Assembly: GCA_016235345.1 (NCBI GenBank)
Contig: JACRLG010000002.1
Coordinates: 96,965 to 160,964, forward strand
DNA length: 64,000 nucleotides
Direction of reading: 5' to 3'
From: Deltaproteobacteria bacterium
GTDB lineage: Bacteria; Desulfobacterota; Desulfobacteria; Desulfobacterales; Desulfatibacillaceae
Shown here: positions 7,792 through 15,633 of the stretch, in pieces
Layout of the letters: the number at the start of each line of letters is the position of its first letter
Numbering within the stretch: the stretch's first letter is position 1
Position numbers and translations under genes: made by a program
Notes under the pieces: model-generated
What the model was told of the DNA's origin: nothing
Database searches by the model: none
Seen by the model: the letters and a program-made list of their open reading frames with translations, nothing else

Positions 7792-9351
7792 TCAGGCCTG
7801 GCGGATGTTGAAGTCGGGGTAAGCCGTAACAGCCACCTCGTGCATGTCGAGCCCTTCCATTTCCTGATCCTTGGGCACCCTAAGCGGGGTGATGGCGTTC
7901 AGAATTTTGAAAAAGGCGAACATTACACCGCCCACGAACACTATGTTGGTGATCACGGCTATCAACTGGGCCGCGAACTGCGAGGCGTCGCCGTAGAAAA
8001 GGCCGGTCACCGCGCCGGTCACGCCGTTCCATCCACCGCCATATGTTCCGTCTGCAAAAAGCCCCAGGGCCAGCATTCCCCATGCTCCGTTAATTCCATG
8101 CACGCAGATTGCTCCCACGGGGTCGTCTATCTTCATTTTCCGCTCAACGAAAAAGACCATTACGCACAGGATCAAGCCGCCAATTGCGCCGATGATTACG
8201 GCGGAAACCGAGTTCACGAAGGCGCAGGGGGCGGTTATCGCCACAAGCCCTGCCAGAAGTCCGTTGGCCGACATGGAGATGTCAGGCTTATCGTAGCGTA
8301 TCCACATGTAAAGGGCTGCGGAAAATGCGCCTGCAGCCGAGGCCAGCATGGTGTTAACCGCAACCACGCCAATTCTTAAGTCTCCGGCGGCCAGGGTGGA
8401 TCCGGCGTTGAAACCGAACCATCCGAAGGCCAGGATGAAGCATCCGACAAGAGCCATTGGAATATCGTGGCCGGGTATGGCGTTTGGCTCACCGTTGCTT
8501 CTGAACTTGCCAAGCCGGGGCCCAAGGATGATGGCCCCCACCAGGGCAGCCACGCCGCCCGTCATGTGAACGACTGAGCTTCCCGCAAAGTCAACCGCGC
8601 CGTGTCCGAGCCCGAAGTTGCGCCCCAGGGCCGAAAGCCAGCCTCCTCCCCACATCCAGTTGGCGAAAAGCGGATACACGAACATGGAGATGAAGAATGC
8701 GTAGATCACGAAGCTCTTGAAGGTCCAGCGCTCGGCCATGGAACCCGTGGGGATGGTGGCCGTGGTGTCCATGAACACCATCTGGAAAAGGAAGATGGAG
8801 AAGACCACAGCATCATAGCTTACACCTGACAGGAAGAAGCCCTTCATTCCGAACAGACCGAAATCCTTGCCGAAAAGCGAGATGACGAATTCATGGTCCA
8901 GAACCCCGCCGCCTCCAAGGGCCGCAGCCCCGCCGCTTCCGCCCATGTGGATGGCGAACCCGCATATCCAGTAGCCAAGCATTCCTATGGCATAGACCAT
9001 GAAGTTCATGGCCATTGTATGCCCTGCGTTCTTGGCGCGTGTGAAGCCGGTTTCAGCCATTGCAAAGCCAGCCTGCATGAACATGACCAGAAAGCCGCAG
9101 ACGAGCATCCATGCCATGTTGATGGCGATCCTGTTGTGGCCTATCACATCCGCCAACTTGGCGGCCAAAGGCTCGGTTTTGGACAGGGCCTCGAACTCCT
9201 CCGCCGTGGGTGCTCCTGCGGTGGCACCGAAAACGTCCGAGGCCTTGCCGGTGCTTCCGCCGGACGGGTCGGGCTCGGCGGCGGCCAGCATCGGGGCGTG
9301 GCCCGCAAAAAGCAGAAAGATTAAAATTATTGCGCAGATTCTTGTTTTCAT
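7792..9351 (-). CDS. amt: Ammonium transporter (Amt family)
   Basis: The 519-residue inner-membrane protein has an N-terminal signal-like segment, a roughly 50-residue periplasmic extension, and eleven predicted membrane helices. Diagnostic segments include A-M-A-E-T-G-F near the start, D-F-A-G-S-S-V-V-H-M-T-G-G with the first pore His, and V-H-G-I-N-G-A-W-G with the second. The hydrophilic C-terminal tail can interact with P-II. At about 520 residues it is longer than E. coli AmtB (about 400 mature) because of the extended N-terminus and loops. It is the first gene of amt-glnB. The RBS AAGGGAG precedes the ATG, and a sigma-54 promoter lies about 115 bases upstream. Confidence 0.95.
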   Translation of the reverse strand: MKTRICAIILIFLLFAGHAPMLAAAEPDPSGGSTGKASDVFGATAGAPTAEEFEALSKTEPLAAKLADVIGHNRIAINMAWMLVCGFLVMFMQAGFAMAETGFTRAKNAGHTMAMNFMVYAIGMLGYWICGFAIHMGGSGGAAALGGGGVLDHEFVISLFGKDFGLFGMKGFFLSGVSYDAVVFSIFLFQMVFMDTTATIPTGSMAERWTFKSFVIYAFFISMFVYPLFANWMWGGGWLSALGRNFGLGHGAVDFAGSSVVHMTGGVAALVGAIILGPRLGKFRSNGEPNAIPGHDIPMALVGCFILAFGWFGFNAGSTLAAGDLRIGVVAVNTMLASAAGAFSAALYMWIRYDKPDISMSANGLLAGLVAITAPCAFVNSVSAVIIGAIGGLILCVMVFFVERKMKIDDPVGAICVHGINGAWGMLALGLFADGTYGGGWNGVTGAVTGLFYGDASQFAAQLIAVITNIVFVGGVMFAFFKILNAITPLRVPKDQEMEGLDMHEVAVTAYPDFNIRQA

Positions 9352-9464
9352 GACACGCTCCCTTGAAAGGGGTTATTTGAATATTCGGGCCGCAAGCGCC
9401 CTGGCGCGGCTCGAATTTTGGGGCACGGGCTCGCAGGTTCCGTGTCGCATGTTAATGCCATGAA

Positions 9465-9482
9465 ATGCAACCAGCGTGCCTA
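9465..9482 (-). promoter_or_regulatory. Sigma-54 promoter of amt-glnB
   Basis: Read on the minus strand this is TAGGCACGCTGGTTGCAT, which has the GGCAC (-24) and TTGC (-12) elements with the required 5-base spacing. It agrees with NtrC-type nitrogen control of amt-glnB. The upstream bases 9483-9600 are very AT-rich and could hold activator or IHF sites and the promoter of the divergent iorA, but I could not assign them. Confidence 0.8.
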
Positions 9483-9792
9483 AATACAAATTAAAATCAA
9501 AATCAAACTGTTATAATGATTCTGAAATTTTACTGCCAAATATAAAAATACATATTTGTTATATTATTTTATAAAATTACATATATGTATTTTTTATAGG
9601 ACGGCATCGCGCCAAAATTTTTGCAATCCGCCCTTTCAAGGCGTATGGCGCAACGGACATAATTATGGTATGGTGATCAGATTCGGGGACGAGCGCCCCG
9701 CCTTCAGTCATCCGTTTTCATGGTCCGTTTTTTCGGCCTTAAACAGTCGGCGAGAAATTTTTTCATCCGCTTAAACGGAAGGGATTTTTGCC

Positions 9793-11724
9793 ATGTCGGT
9801 CGCATCGGGTAAAAAGGGGGATTTGAAACTTTACATGGGCAACGAGGCCATAGCCCGTGGAGTCCTGGAGGCCGGTGTTTCCGTGGCGGCAGGGTATCCC
9901 GGCACGCCCTCGTCGGAAATCATCGAAAACCTTGCCAAAGCCTCCAAAGAACGCAAAATCTACGTTGAATGGTCCGTAAACGAGAAGGTTTCCCTGGAAG
10001 TTGCGGCTGCCGCCTCCTTCGCGGGCCTTAGAAGCCTTTGCGTAATGAAGCAAAACGGCGTCAACGTGGCCTCCGACTTCCTTTTGCACCTTGCCTATTC
10101 AGGCACGCGGGGCGGCATGGTGCTTCTGCCGTGCGACGACCCAGGAGCCCTTTCCTCGGTGAACGAGGGTGAGGCCCGCAACTTCGCGCGACTTGTGGAA
10201 ATTCCGCTGCTTGAACCCGGCGATTTTCAGGAAGCCAAGGACGTCACCAAATGGGCCTTCGAGCTTTCCGAGGCCATAAGAAACCTGGTCATGGTGCGAA
10301 GCGTGACCAGGCTTTCCCACGCTTCCGGCGATGTGGTTCTGGGCGAGCTTCCCGAAGACGAAAAAAAAGCCCGGTTCATTCACGACGGCTTTGTGTTGGA
10401 CCCCATGGAAGGCCCCGTCATGAGCCCGCCCGTGGCCTACAAGCACGGACTCCTTCTGGACAAGCTCAAAAAAGCCGTGGAGATGTTCGAGGAATCCCCC
10501 TTCAACACCTACGTCGGGCCTGATAAGCCTGAGCTTGTGATAATCACGTCAAGCGCCGCCGGGCTTTACGCCAAGGAGGCCGTGGGCCTTCTGAACGCTG
10601 GCGGCAAGGTGGGAATTTTAAGGCTCGTGACCACCTGGCCCCTGCCGCCAAAGTTCATGGAAAAGAACCTTTCCATGTGCGACCGCTTTTTCGTGGTGGA
10701 GGAGGTCCAGCCCTTTTTGGAGGAAAACGTCAAGGCCCTTGCCCAGGAGCTTACGGCCAAAACCGGCCCCAAGACCATTTTGGGCAAGCGCGACGGGTTA
10801 CTCCCCATGTATGGCGAGCTTAACTGCGATCTGGTCACCGCAGCGCTCGCCAAACTGCTTAACACCACCTATCAGCCGGTGCCTCAGGAATACGCAACAG
10901 CCGCCATGCAGAAGAGCTTTTTCGGAGCGCCCACCCGCGAGCTTACATTCTGCCCCGGCTGCCCCCACCGGGCCAGCTTCTGGGGTATCCATAACTCCCT
11001 TTGCGCAGACGGGCGGCAGGGCTTCGTGTGCGGCGACATCGGCTGCTACAGCATGGCCGTGCTTCCTTCGGGCTTCTCCACCTTGAAAACCCTTCACTCG
11101 ATGGGTTCGGGAACAGGCGTCGCATCCGGCTTCGGAAAATTGGGCCCCTTCGGGCTGGACCAGCCCGTTGTCTCGGTCTGCGGCGATTCAACCTTTTTCC
11201 ATTCTGCAATGCCCGCCCTGGTGAACGCTGTGCACCACAGGGCCGACATCACAATGATTATTCTGGACAACTCCGGCACCGGCATGACGGGCTTCCAGCC
11301 CCATCCGGGCCTCTGCAAGGACGCCATGGGCCAGGAGGCCCCGTCCGTTGACATCCCCGCCGTGTGCAGGGCAATAGGCGCGAAAGTGGAAATCTGCGAC
11401 CCCTTCGACATAGTCGCCACCCAGAAGGTTCTTAAAAGCCTTCTGATGGAAAAATCAGGCGTGCGGGTTCTGATCCTCCGGCAAATCTGCGCCCTGTCCC
11501 CGGAAAAAAAGGGCAAGAAAAAGTACGACGTTGCCGTCAACGAGGAAAAATGCCTGGGTGAAAACTGCGGATGCAACCGTCTTTGCACACGCATCTTCCG
11601 CTGCCCCGGCCTTTTCTGGGACGCTGAAAAGAAAACCAGCCGCATAGACGACGTTATCTGCGCGGGCTGCGGGGTGTGCGCCGATATCTGCCCCGCCGGA
11701 GCCATTATGCGCCTGGAAAACTGA
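9793..11724 (+). CDS. iorA: Indolepyruvate:ferredoxin oxidoreductase, alpha subunit
   Basis: The 643-residue protein has the three-part layout of IorA: an N-terminal pyruvate-ferredoxin oxidoreductase-like domain (M-G-N-E-A-I-A-R-G, then Y-P-G-T-P-S-S-E), a central C-P-G-C-P-H-R segment, and a TPP-binding domain with G-D-S-T-F-F-H-S at about residue 464 and N-S-G-T-G-M-T-G. A C-terminal ferredoxin domain has eight clustered cysteines for two [4Fe-4S] clusters (C-L-G-E-N-C-G-C, C-A-G-C-G-V-C). The complex oxidatively decarboxylates aryl pyruvates to aryl-CoA, reducing ferredoxin; it can also run in reverse in anaerobes. The ATG at 9793 follows AAGGGA. It pairs with iorB downstream, with a repeat between them. 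Confidence 0.95.
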   Translation: MSVASGKKGDLKLYMGNEAIARGVLEAGVSVAAGYPGTPSSEIIENLAKASKERKIYVEWSVNEKVSLEVAAAASFAGLRSLCVMKQNGVNVASDFLLHLAYSGTRGGMVLLPCDDPGALSSVNEGEARNFARLVEIPLLEPGDFQEAKDVTKWAFELSEAIRNLVMVRSVTRLSHASGDVVLGELPEDEKKARFIHDGFVLDPMEGPVMSPPVAYKHGLLLDKLKKAVEMFEESPFNTYVGPDKPELVIITSSAAGLYAKEAVGLLNAGGKVGILRLVTTWPLPPKFMEKNLSMCDRFFVVEEVQPFLEENVKALAQELTAKTGPKTILGKRDGLLPMYGELNCDLVTAALAKLLNTTYQPVPQEYATAAMQKSFFGAPTRELTFCPGCPHRASFWGIHNSLCADGRQGFVCGDIGCYSMAVLPSGFSTLKTLHSMGSGTGVASGFGKLGPFGLDQPVVSVCGDSTFFHSAMPALVNAVHHRADITMIILDNSGTGMTGFQPHPGLCKDAMGQEAPSVDIPAVCRAIGAKVEICDPFDIVATQKVLKSLLMEKSGVRVLILRQICALSPEKKGKKKYDVAVNEEKCLGENCGCNRLCTRIFRCPGLFWDAEKKTSRIDDVICAGCGVCADICPAGAIMRLEN

Positions 11725-11850
11725 CAGGCCGTCTAAAAACGCGAACTGCTGTGTCAGGCGAAAAAGCGCGGGTCGGTCATATACGAACAGTATTATTCCT
11801 CCCCGCGCTTCTCGCCAACCTTAGCATTTCATCGTTTTTATCCAGCCTGT
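11725..11850. repeat. Nested-hairpin interspersed repeat, copy R2 (core type B, inverted)
   Basis: Arms CAGGCCGTCTAAAAACGCG and ATCGTTTTTATCCAGCCTG are inverted. The core pairs GCGCGGG with CCCGCGC around a loop that reads GTATTATTCCTCC; the same core occurs in opposite orientation at 57184-57300. The repeat starts directly after the iorA stop codon and separates it from iorB. Confidence 0.85.
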
Positions 11851-11932
11851 TGCGCCCGGAATTCAATCCGGGATAAATATTATATGGATTGAACCCGGCA
11901 GGGCCGGGGCACTTCTTATATTGGAGACGAAA

Positions 11933-12544
11933 ATGGCAATTTTGGCCAAGGATCCGACGAACGTCATCATCACCGGGGTGGGCGGCCAGGGAAACGTTCT
12001 GGCCTCGCGCCTTCTTGGAAACATGCTCTCACGGAAGGGCCTTAACGTCACCATCGGCGAGACCTTCGGCGCAAGCCAGCGGGGCGGCTCGGTCATGAGC
12101 CACCTCAGGATTTCCGCCAAAGGCTCCTGGTCGCCCCAGATTCCCAAGGGAGCCGCTGACGTGGTGGTGGCTTTGGAGCCCATCGAGGCCCTTAGGGTGC
12201 TCGGCGAATACGGACATCCGGGCGTAAAGGTGCTTGCCAACACCCGGAGCATCTATCCGGTTGGATGCATATCAGGCGACATGGCCTACCCGTCCCTCGA
12301 AGAAGTGAAAAAGGGCGTGGGCGAGCTTTCGGCGGCTTCCTGGTTCATTGACGCCACCGACGAGGCGGTGAAACTGGGCGCGGCAATTTTGGGAAACGTC
12401 ATCATGATGGGAGCCCTTGCCGGGACCGGAGTTCTGCCCATTGACCGGGAAACCTTTACGCAAACGGTTACGGCGGCCATGGACGCGTCCAAGGTGGACA
12501 TAAATCTGAAAGCCTACGATCTGGGCCTCTCTTTGGTTCAATAG
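11933..12544 (+). CDS. iorB: Indolepyruvate:ferredoxin oxidoreductase, beta subunit
   Basis: The 203-residue protein is a pyruvate/ketoisovalerate oxidoreductase gamma-type domain. It opens with T-N-V-I-I-T-G-V-G-G-Q-G-N and has the following G-E-T-F-G-A-S-Q-R-G-G-S and L-E-P-I-E-A-L-R segments, all typical of IorB. I chose the ATG at 11933, preceded by GGAG at 11923-11926; the TTG at 11921 overlaps that site. The subunit is needed for the catalytic heterotetramer with IorA. The 208-base gap from iorA is filled by repeat R2, so the two genes may be separately terminated or processed. The next gene begins 15 bases downstream. Confidence 0.93.
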   Translation: MAILAKDPTNVIITGVGGQGNVLASRLLGNMLSRKGLNVTIGETFGASQRGGSVMSHLRISAKGSWSPQIPKGAADVVVALEPIEALRVLGEYGHPGVKVLANTRSIYPVGCISGDMAYPSLEEVKKGVGELSAASWFIDATDEAVKLGAAILGNVIMMGALAGTGVLPIDRETFTQTVTAAMDASKVDINLKAYDLGLSLVQ

Positions 12545-12559
12545 AAGTCCGGGGGTTTA

Positions 12560-13324
12560 ATGGGCGACTGGTGGGCCTTTCCGGCGGGCGTCGTGATTTC
12601 CGTCATAGTCAGCTCAGTGGGAATTTCGGGCGGCATAATGTGGATGCCCTTTCTGCTGGTGGCCTTAAAGGTCCCGGTGGGAAGCGCCGTGGCCACCTCC
12701 CTTCTCATCCAGTCGGTTGGCATGGCCTCAGCCGCCATTGCCTACGGTCGCACCGGCGGCGTCGATCTGAAGCTGGCCGGGTTCCTGATGATTCTCACCA
12801 TCCCCGGAATCTGGGCGGGGGCGGTGCTCTCCCGCCTTTTGTCCGCCGGAAACCTTGAAATGACCCTGGGAATCCTTGCCACGGCAACGGCCCTGTGGTT
12901 CGTTTTCAGCCACGAGGACTACGGCTCGCCCACCCGCCTGCGCGTGCCGGTGCGCGAGGCCGCCCGCTGGCTCTGGATAGCCCTCCCCCTTTCCGTGGGA
13001 AGCGGCCTTTTGAGCACCGGCCTCGGCGAATGGCTGGTGCCCCTTTTGCGCGGGCGCTTGAACGTGGTCATGAGGGCCGCCATCGCAACCTGCATAGTGG
13101 TGGCCTTTGGCGTAAGCGTGGTGGCTTTTTCCGTCCACACGGCCTTAGGTGCCCGGCCCGACCTGGGCCTTGCCGCCTGGGCCATACCGGGGGTTCTCAT
13201 CGGAGGCCAGACAGGACCGCGAATAACCAGCCGCGTGCCGGAAAGGCTTCTGAAGGAAATCTTCATCTTCGCCCTCACCCTGGTCGGAATCCACCTGATC
13301 TACCGCTCCTACCCCGTGGCATAA
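12560..13324 (+). CDS. TauE/SafE-family membrane transport protein
   Basis: The 254-residue integral membrane protein has about eight hydrophobic helices. The family's repeated half-signature is visible: G-I-S-G-G-I-M-W-M-P at about 23-32 with A-V-A-T-S-L soon after, and a second A-I-A-T-C near 173 with P-G-V-L-I-G-G-Q-T-G-P at about 210. TauE/SafE proteins are exporters or importers of small organic acids and sulfur-containing anions such as sulfite and sulfoacetate. It starts 15 bases after iorB and should be cotranscribed, so it may move a substrate or product of aryl-pyruvate metabolism. The actual substrate is not determinable. Confidence 0.85.
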   Translation: MGDWWAFPAGVVISVIVSSVGISGGIMWMPFLLVALKVPVGSAVATSLLIQSVGMASAAIAYGRTGGVDLKLAGFLMILTIPGIWAGAVLSRLLSAGNLEMTLGILATATALWFVFSHEDYGSPTRLRVPVREAARWLWIALPLSVGSGLLSTGLGEWLVPLLRGRLNVVMRAAIATCIVVAFGVSVVAFSVHTALGARPDLGLAAWAIPGVLIGGQTGPRITSRVPERLLKEIFIFALTLVGIHLIYRSYPVA

Positions 13325-13344
13325 AAACCACCCAACCGCCGCCG

Positions 13345-13365
13345 TTTCAGTAACTTTTACTGAAA
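13345..13365. promoter_or_regulatory. Perfect 9-base palindrome upstream of the OmpW-like gene
   Basis: TTTCAGTAA pairs with TTACTGAAA around CTT. It lies 13 bases before the -35 box of the following promoter and 20 bases after the tauE stop. It could be a repressor or activator site or a weak terminator; the run after it is A rather than T on the plus strand. Confidence 0.4.
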
Positions 13366-13378
13366 TAGCAAAAAAAAC

Positions 13379-13408
13379 TTGCAACTGTCATTCAAACTTG
13401 CATATAAA
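13379..13408 (+). promoter_or_regulatory. Sigma-70 type promoter for the OmpW-like gene
   Basis: TTGCAA and TATAAA are separated by 18 bases, giving a transcription start near 13415 and a leader of about 105 bases before the ATG at 13522. A GGAGG site lies just before that ATG. Confidence 0.5.
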
Positions 13409-13521
13409 GTCATTGGGAGAGTCTTTGGTATCCAAGCAGACCCTCCCGCGCCCGGTCCCTTTGAGGAGGGGGGCCGGAATAGCGCAACCGGCAGTATCAC
13501 CAAACACAAGGAGGAGTCACA

Positions 13522-14139
13522 ATGCGCAAACAGATGATTACCATTTTATGTGTGGGCATCATGGTGATGTTCGCGGCGGGTTCGGCCTTCGCGGGCGAAG
13601 CGGGCAAGTGGGGCGTGGGCCTTCGGCTCGGCTATTCGGGCTACGCGGGCGACACCTTTAACGACAGTGGCGTTGACATAGACTTCGATCCGGACGGCGC
13701 TGCGTTTTACGGCGCGAACCTGACCTATTTCTTGAGCAACGACTGGGCACTTGAAGGCGCGCTGGAATACTGCACCACCCAGATTGACGCCAAGGCGGCG
13801 GGCTGGACCGATGACATCGGCGACCTGACTCAGATCCCCCTTCTTCTCACCCTCCGCTATCAGCCCACCGTGGGCGCGTGGATGCCCTACGTTGGCGCGG
13901 GCGTGGGCTACTACTTAAACAGCTTTGATTCCTCCGACCCGGCGGACGACTCCGATTTTGAAGACAGCTTCGGGTTCCTTCTGAATCTTGGCGCCGACTA
14001 CATGGTAAACGCCAATAACTGCCTGGGCCTGGACCTTCGCTACACCTTCAACAGCGCGGAAGTCGAGGATGAGCCCGATTCTCCGGACTTCGAATTGAAC
14101 GCTTTCCAGGCAGGCCTTACCTGGAAATACCTGTTCTAG
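13522..14139 (+). CDS. OmpW-like outer-membrane beta-barrel protein
   Basis: The 205-residue precursor has a signal peptide ending S-A-F-A-G. The mature part alternates aromatic and hydrophobic residues and ends in a Phe (W-K-Y-L-F), the hallmark of outer-membrane barrels. Segments such as Y-G-A-N-L-T-Y-F-L and P-Y-V-G-A-G-V-G-Y-Y resemble the eight-stranded OmpW / OMP_b-brl group. An acidic loop (D-S-S-D-P-A-D-D-S-D-F-E-D) may bind calcium. GGAGG precedes the start. It is a single-gene unit with its own promoter and terminator. Confidence 0.85.
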   Translation: MRKQMITILCVGIMVMFAAGSAFAGEAGKWGVGLRLGYSGYAGDTFNDSGVDIDFDPDGAAFYGANLTYFLSNDWALEGALEYCTTQIDAKAAGWTDDIGDLTQIPLLLTLRYQPTVGAWMPYVGAGVGYYLNSFDSSDPADDSDFEDSFGFLLNLGADYMVNANNCLGLDLRYTFNSAEVEDEPDSPDFELNAFQAGLTWKYLF

Positions 14140-14167
14140 GAAGCCTGTAAAAACAGCGTGTTGATGA

Positions 14168-14204
14168 ACCGGGGGGAGGCCTTAAGGTCTCCCCCCGCTT
14201 TATT
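14168..14204 (+). terminator. Rho-independent terminator of the OmpW-like gene
   Basis: GGGGGGAGGCCTT pairs with AAGGTCTCCCCCC with one mismatch, followed by GCTTTATT. It lies about 30 bases after the stop codon. Confidence 0.8.
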
Positions 14205-14382
14205 GGGGTGCGGGAAAGCCATGCGGTCAGCCATGCCGATATTTTCAATGGATGGCCGGGGAAGGACAAGGATAATAATTTTCCTTGGCATTTCACATGT
14301 TGCCTGTTAAAAAAGTTATGGAAAAATATTCAACACTGTGTTATCGTACCTACAAATAATGACAATCAAAAGGGATTCGGCC

Positions 14383-14583
14383 ATGCTCACCCGCCTGTTT
14401 CACGCCGCGATATTCGGAGCTCTTGGTGCGGCCCTGACTTACATCGTCCTTCATTACGTGCTGGGCCAGGACCCCATCAATTACAACATCATCTGGTCGG
14501 TAGCCGGCGGAATGGCGGTGGTGGGCCTTATTTTCGGATACGAGGCGGCAGACGCCTTCAAGGGCCTGATAAAGCTGCGCTGA
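14383..14583 (+). CDS. Small membrane protein (66 aa, two helices)
   Basis: The ATG at 14383 follows AAAGGG (14369-14374) at good spacing; earlier in-frame starts at 14338 and 14359 lack one. The product has a first hydrophobic helix A-I-F-G-A-L-G-A-A-L-T-Y-I-V and a second V-A-G-G-M-A-V-V-G-L-I-F-G-Y, then a short basic tail. I do not recognise the family. It stands alone between the OmpW terminator and an alpha/beta hydrolase. The glycine-rich helices suggest a membrane-embedded accessory subunit. Confidence 0.6.
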   Translation: MLTRLFHAAIFGALGAALTYIVLHYVLGQDPINYNIIWSVAGGMAVVGLIFGYEAADAFKGLIKLR

Positions 14584-14813
14584 AACAAGGGTTTCATTCT
14601 TTTGTCCCGACTGTTTTTTTGCTTCAGCACTCCCGGTTTCCCGAACATCCTCCCAATTAAAATTTTTCCGCGTGTTTTAGCCTTTTCACGCCTTCCTGCC
14701 CCTTGCCTGAAAACCGGCAATCCCATCGATTTACATGCAAACGCCCGATGTGTTAGACTGCCCCGAAAAGGCGGTTCAACACGAATCCACCACAGGCTCG
14801 ATGGGGAGGGGCT

Positions 14814-15599
14814 ATGGACCCTGTTTCGGTTCTGGATCATCCCGATGTCTCACGGGTGCTTTTCCACCCCAGAAAGCAAAGCCCGGCCCTGCCGCCCGAA
14901 GGCGCCCGCGATCTGATCTTTACGGCATACGACGGGACGCCTCTGGGCGGACGTTTATTCGAGGCCGCCGGGACCCATGCCCCCACCATCCTCTTTTTCC
15001 ACGGGAACGGCGAAATCGCGGAGGACTACGACGACATCGCCTCCCTGTTCAACGACAGCGGCATCAATCTTATAGTGGCCGATTACCGGGGCTACGGCGC
15101 AAGCCGGGGAATCCCCACGGTTTCCGACATGTTGCGGGACGCCCACGCGATTTTCGGCGAGCTTCAAAGGCTTCTGGCGAAAGAGAACCGCAACCCCGAA
15201 TTATGGATAATGGGCCGGTCTCTTGGAAGCGCATCGGCCCTTGAAATCGCATCCAACTGCGAAAACGGCGTGGCCGGACTCATAATCGAAAGCGGATTTT
15301 CACGCACCGCGCCGCTCTTGCGCGTGCTCGGTTTAAACGCCGCCCGCCTCGGAATGGCAGATGAGGCCGATCCCCTTGACCACACCGGAAAGATCGCCCG
15401 GTTCGGAAAGCGAACCCTTATCATTCACTCGGAATACGACGAAATTATCTCCCTTGCCCAGGGCGAGGAGCTTTACGAGGCATCGAAGGCCGCCCGCAAG
15501 CGCTTTTTCCTGGTAAGGGGCGCGGGCCACAACGACATCTTCTTTGCCGACCCCGCCGGATACATGGAGGCTGTAAGAGAAATCATCGCGGGGCCTTAG
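14814..15599 (+). CDS. Alpha/beta-fold hydrolase
   Basis: The 261-residue protein has the standard serine-hydrolase core: F-F-H-G-N-G-E at about residue 62 (oxyanion loop), nucleophile elbow G-R-S-L-G-S at about 141-146 with Ser as nucleophile, a late acidic residue in S-E-Y-D-E, and G-A-G-H-N-D as the catalytic His near 240. No signal peptide is seen, so it should be cytoplasmic. It resembles the FrsA/BEM46-like group of hydrolases, whose natural substrates are mostly unknown. GGAGGGG precedes the start. The methyltransferase gene follows 34 bases later. Confidence 0.85.
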   Translation: MDPVSVLDHPDVSRVLFHPRKQSPALPPEGARDLIFTAYDGTPLGGRLFEAAGTHAPTILFFHGNGEIAEDYDDIASLFNDSGINLIVADYRGYGASRGIPTVSDMLRDAHAIFGELQRLLAKENRNPELWIMGRSLGSASALEIASNCENGVAGLIIESGFSRTAPLLRVLGLNAARLGMADEADPLDHTGKIARFGKRTLIIHSEYDEIISLAQGEELYEASKAARKRFFLVRGAGHNDIFFADPAGYMEAVREIIAGP

Positions 15600-15633
15600 G
15601 CCGCCCCGAAAAAACCCGCTGAAAGGAATTTTC

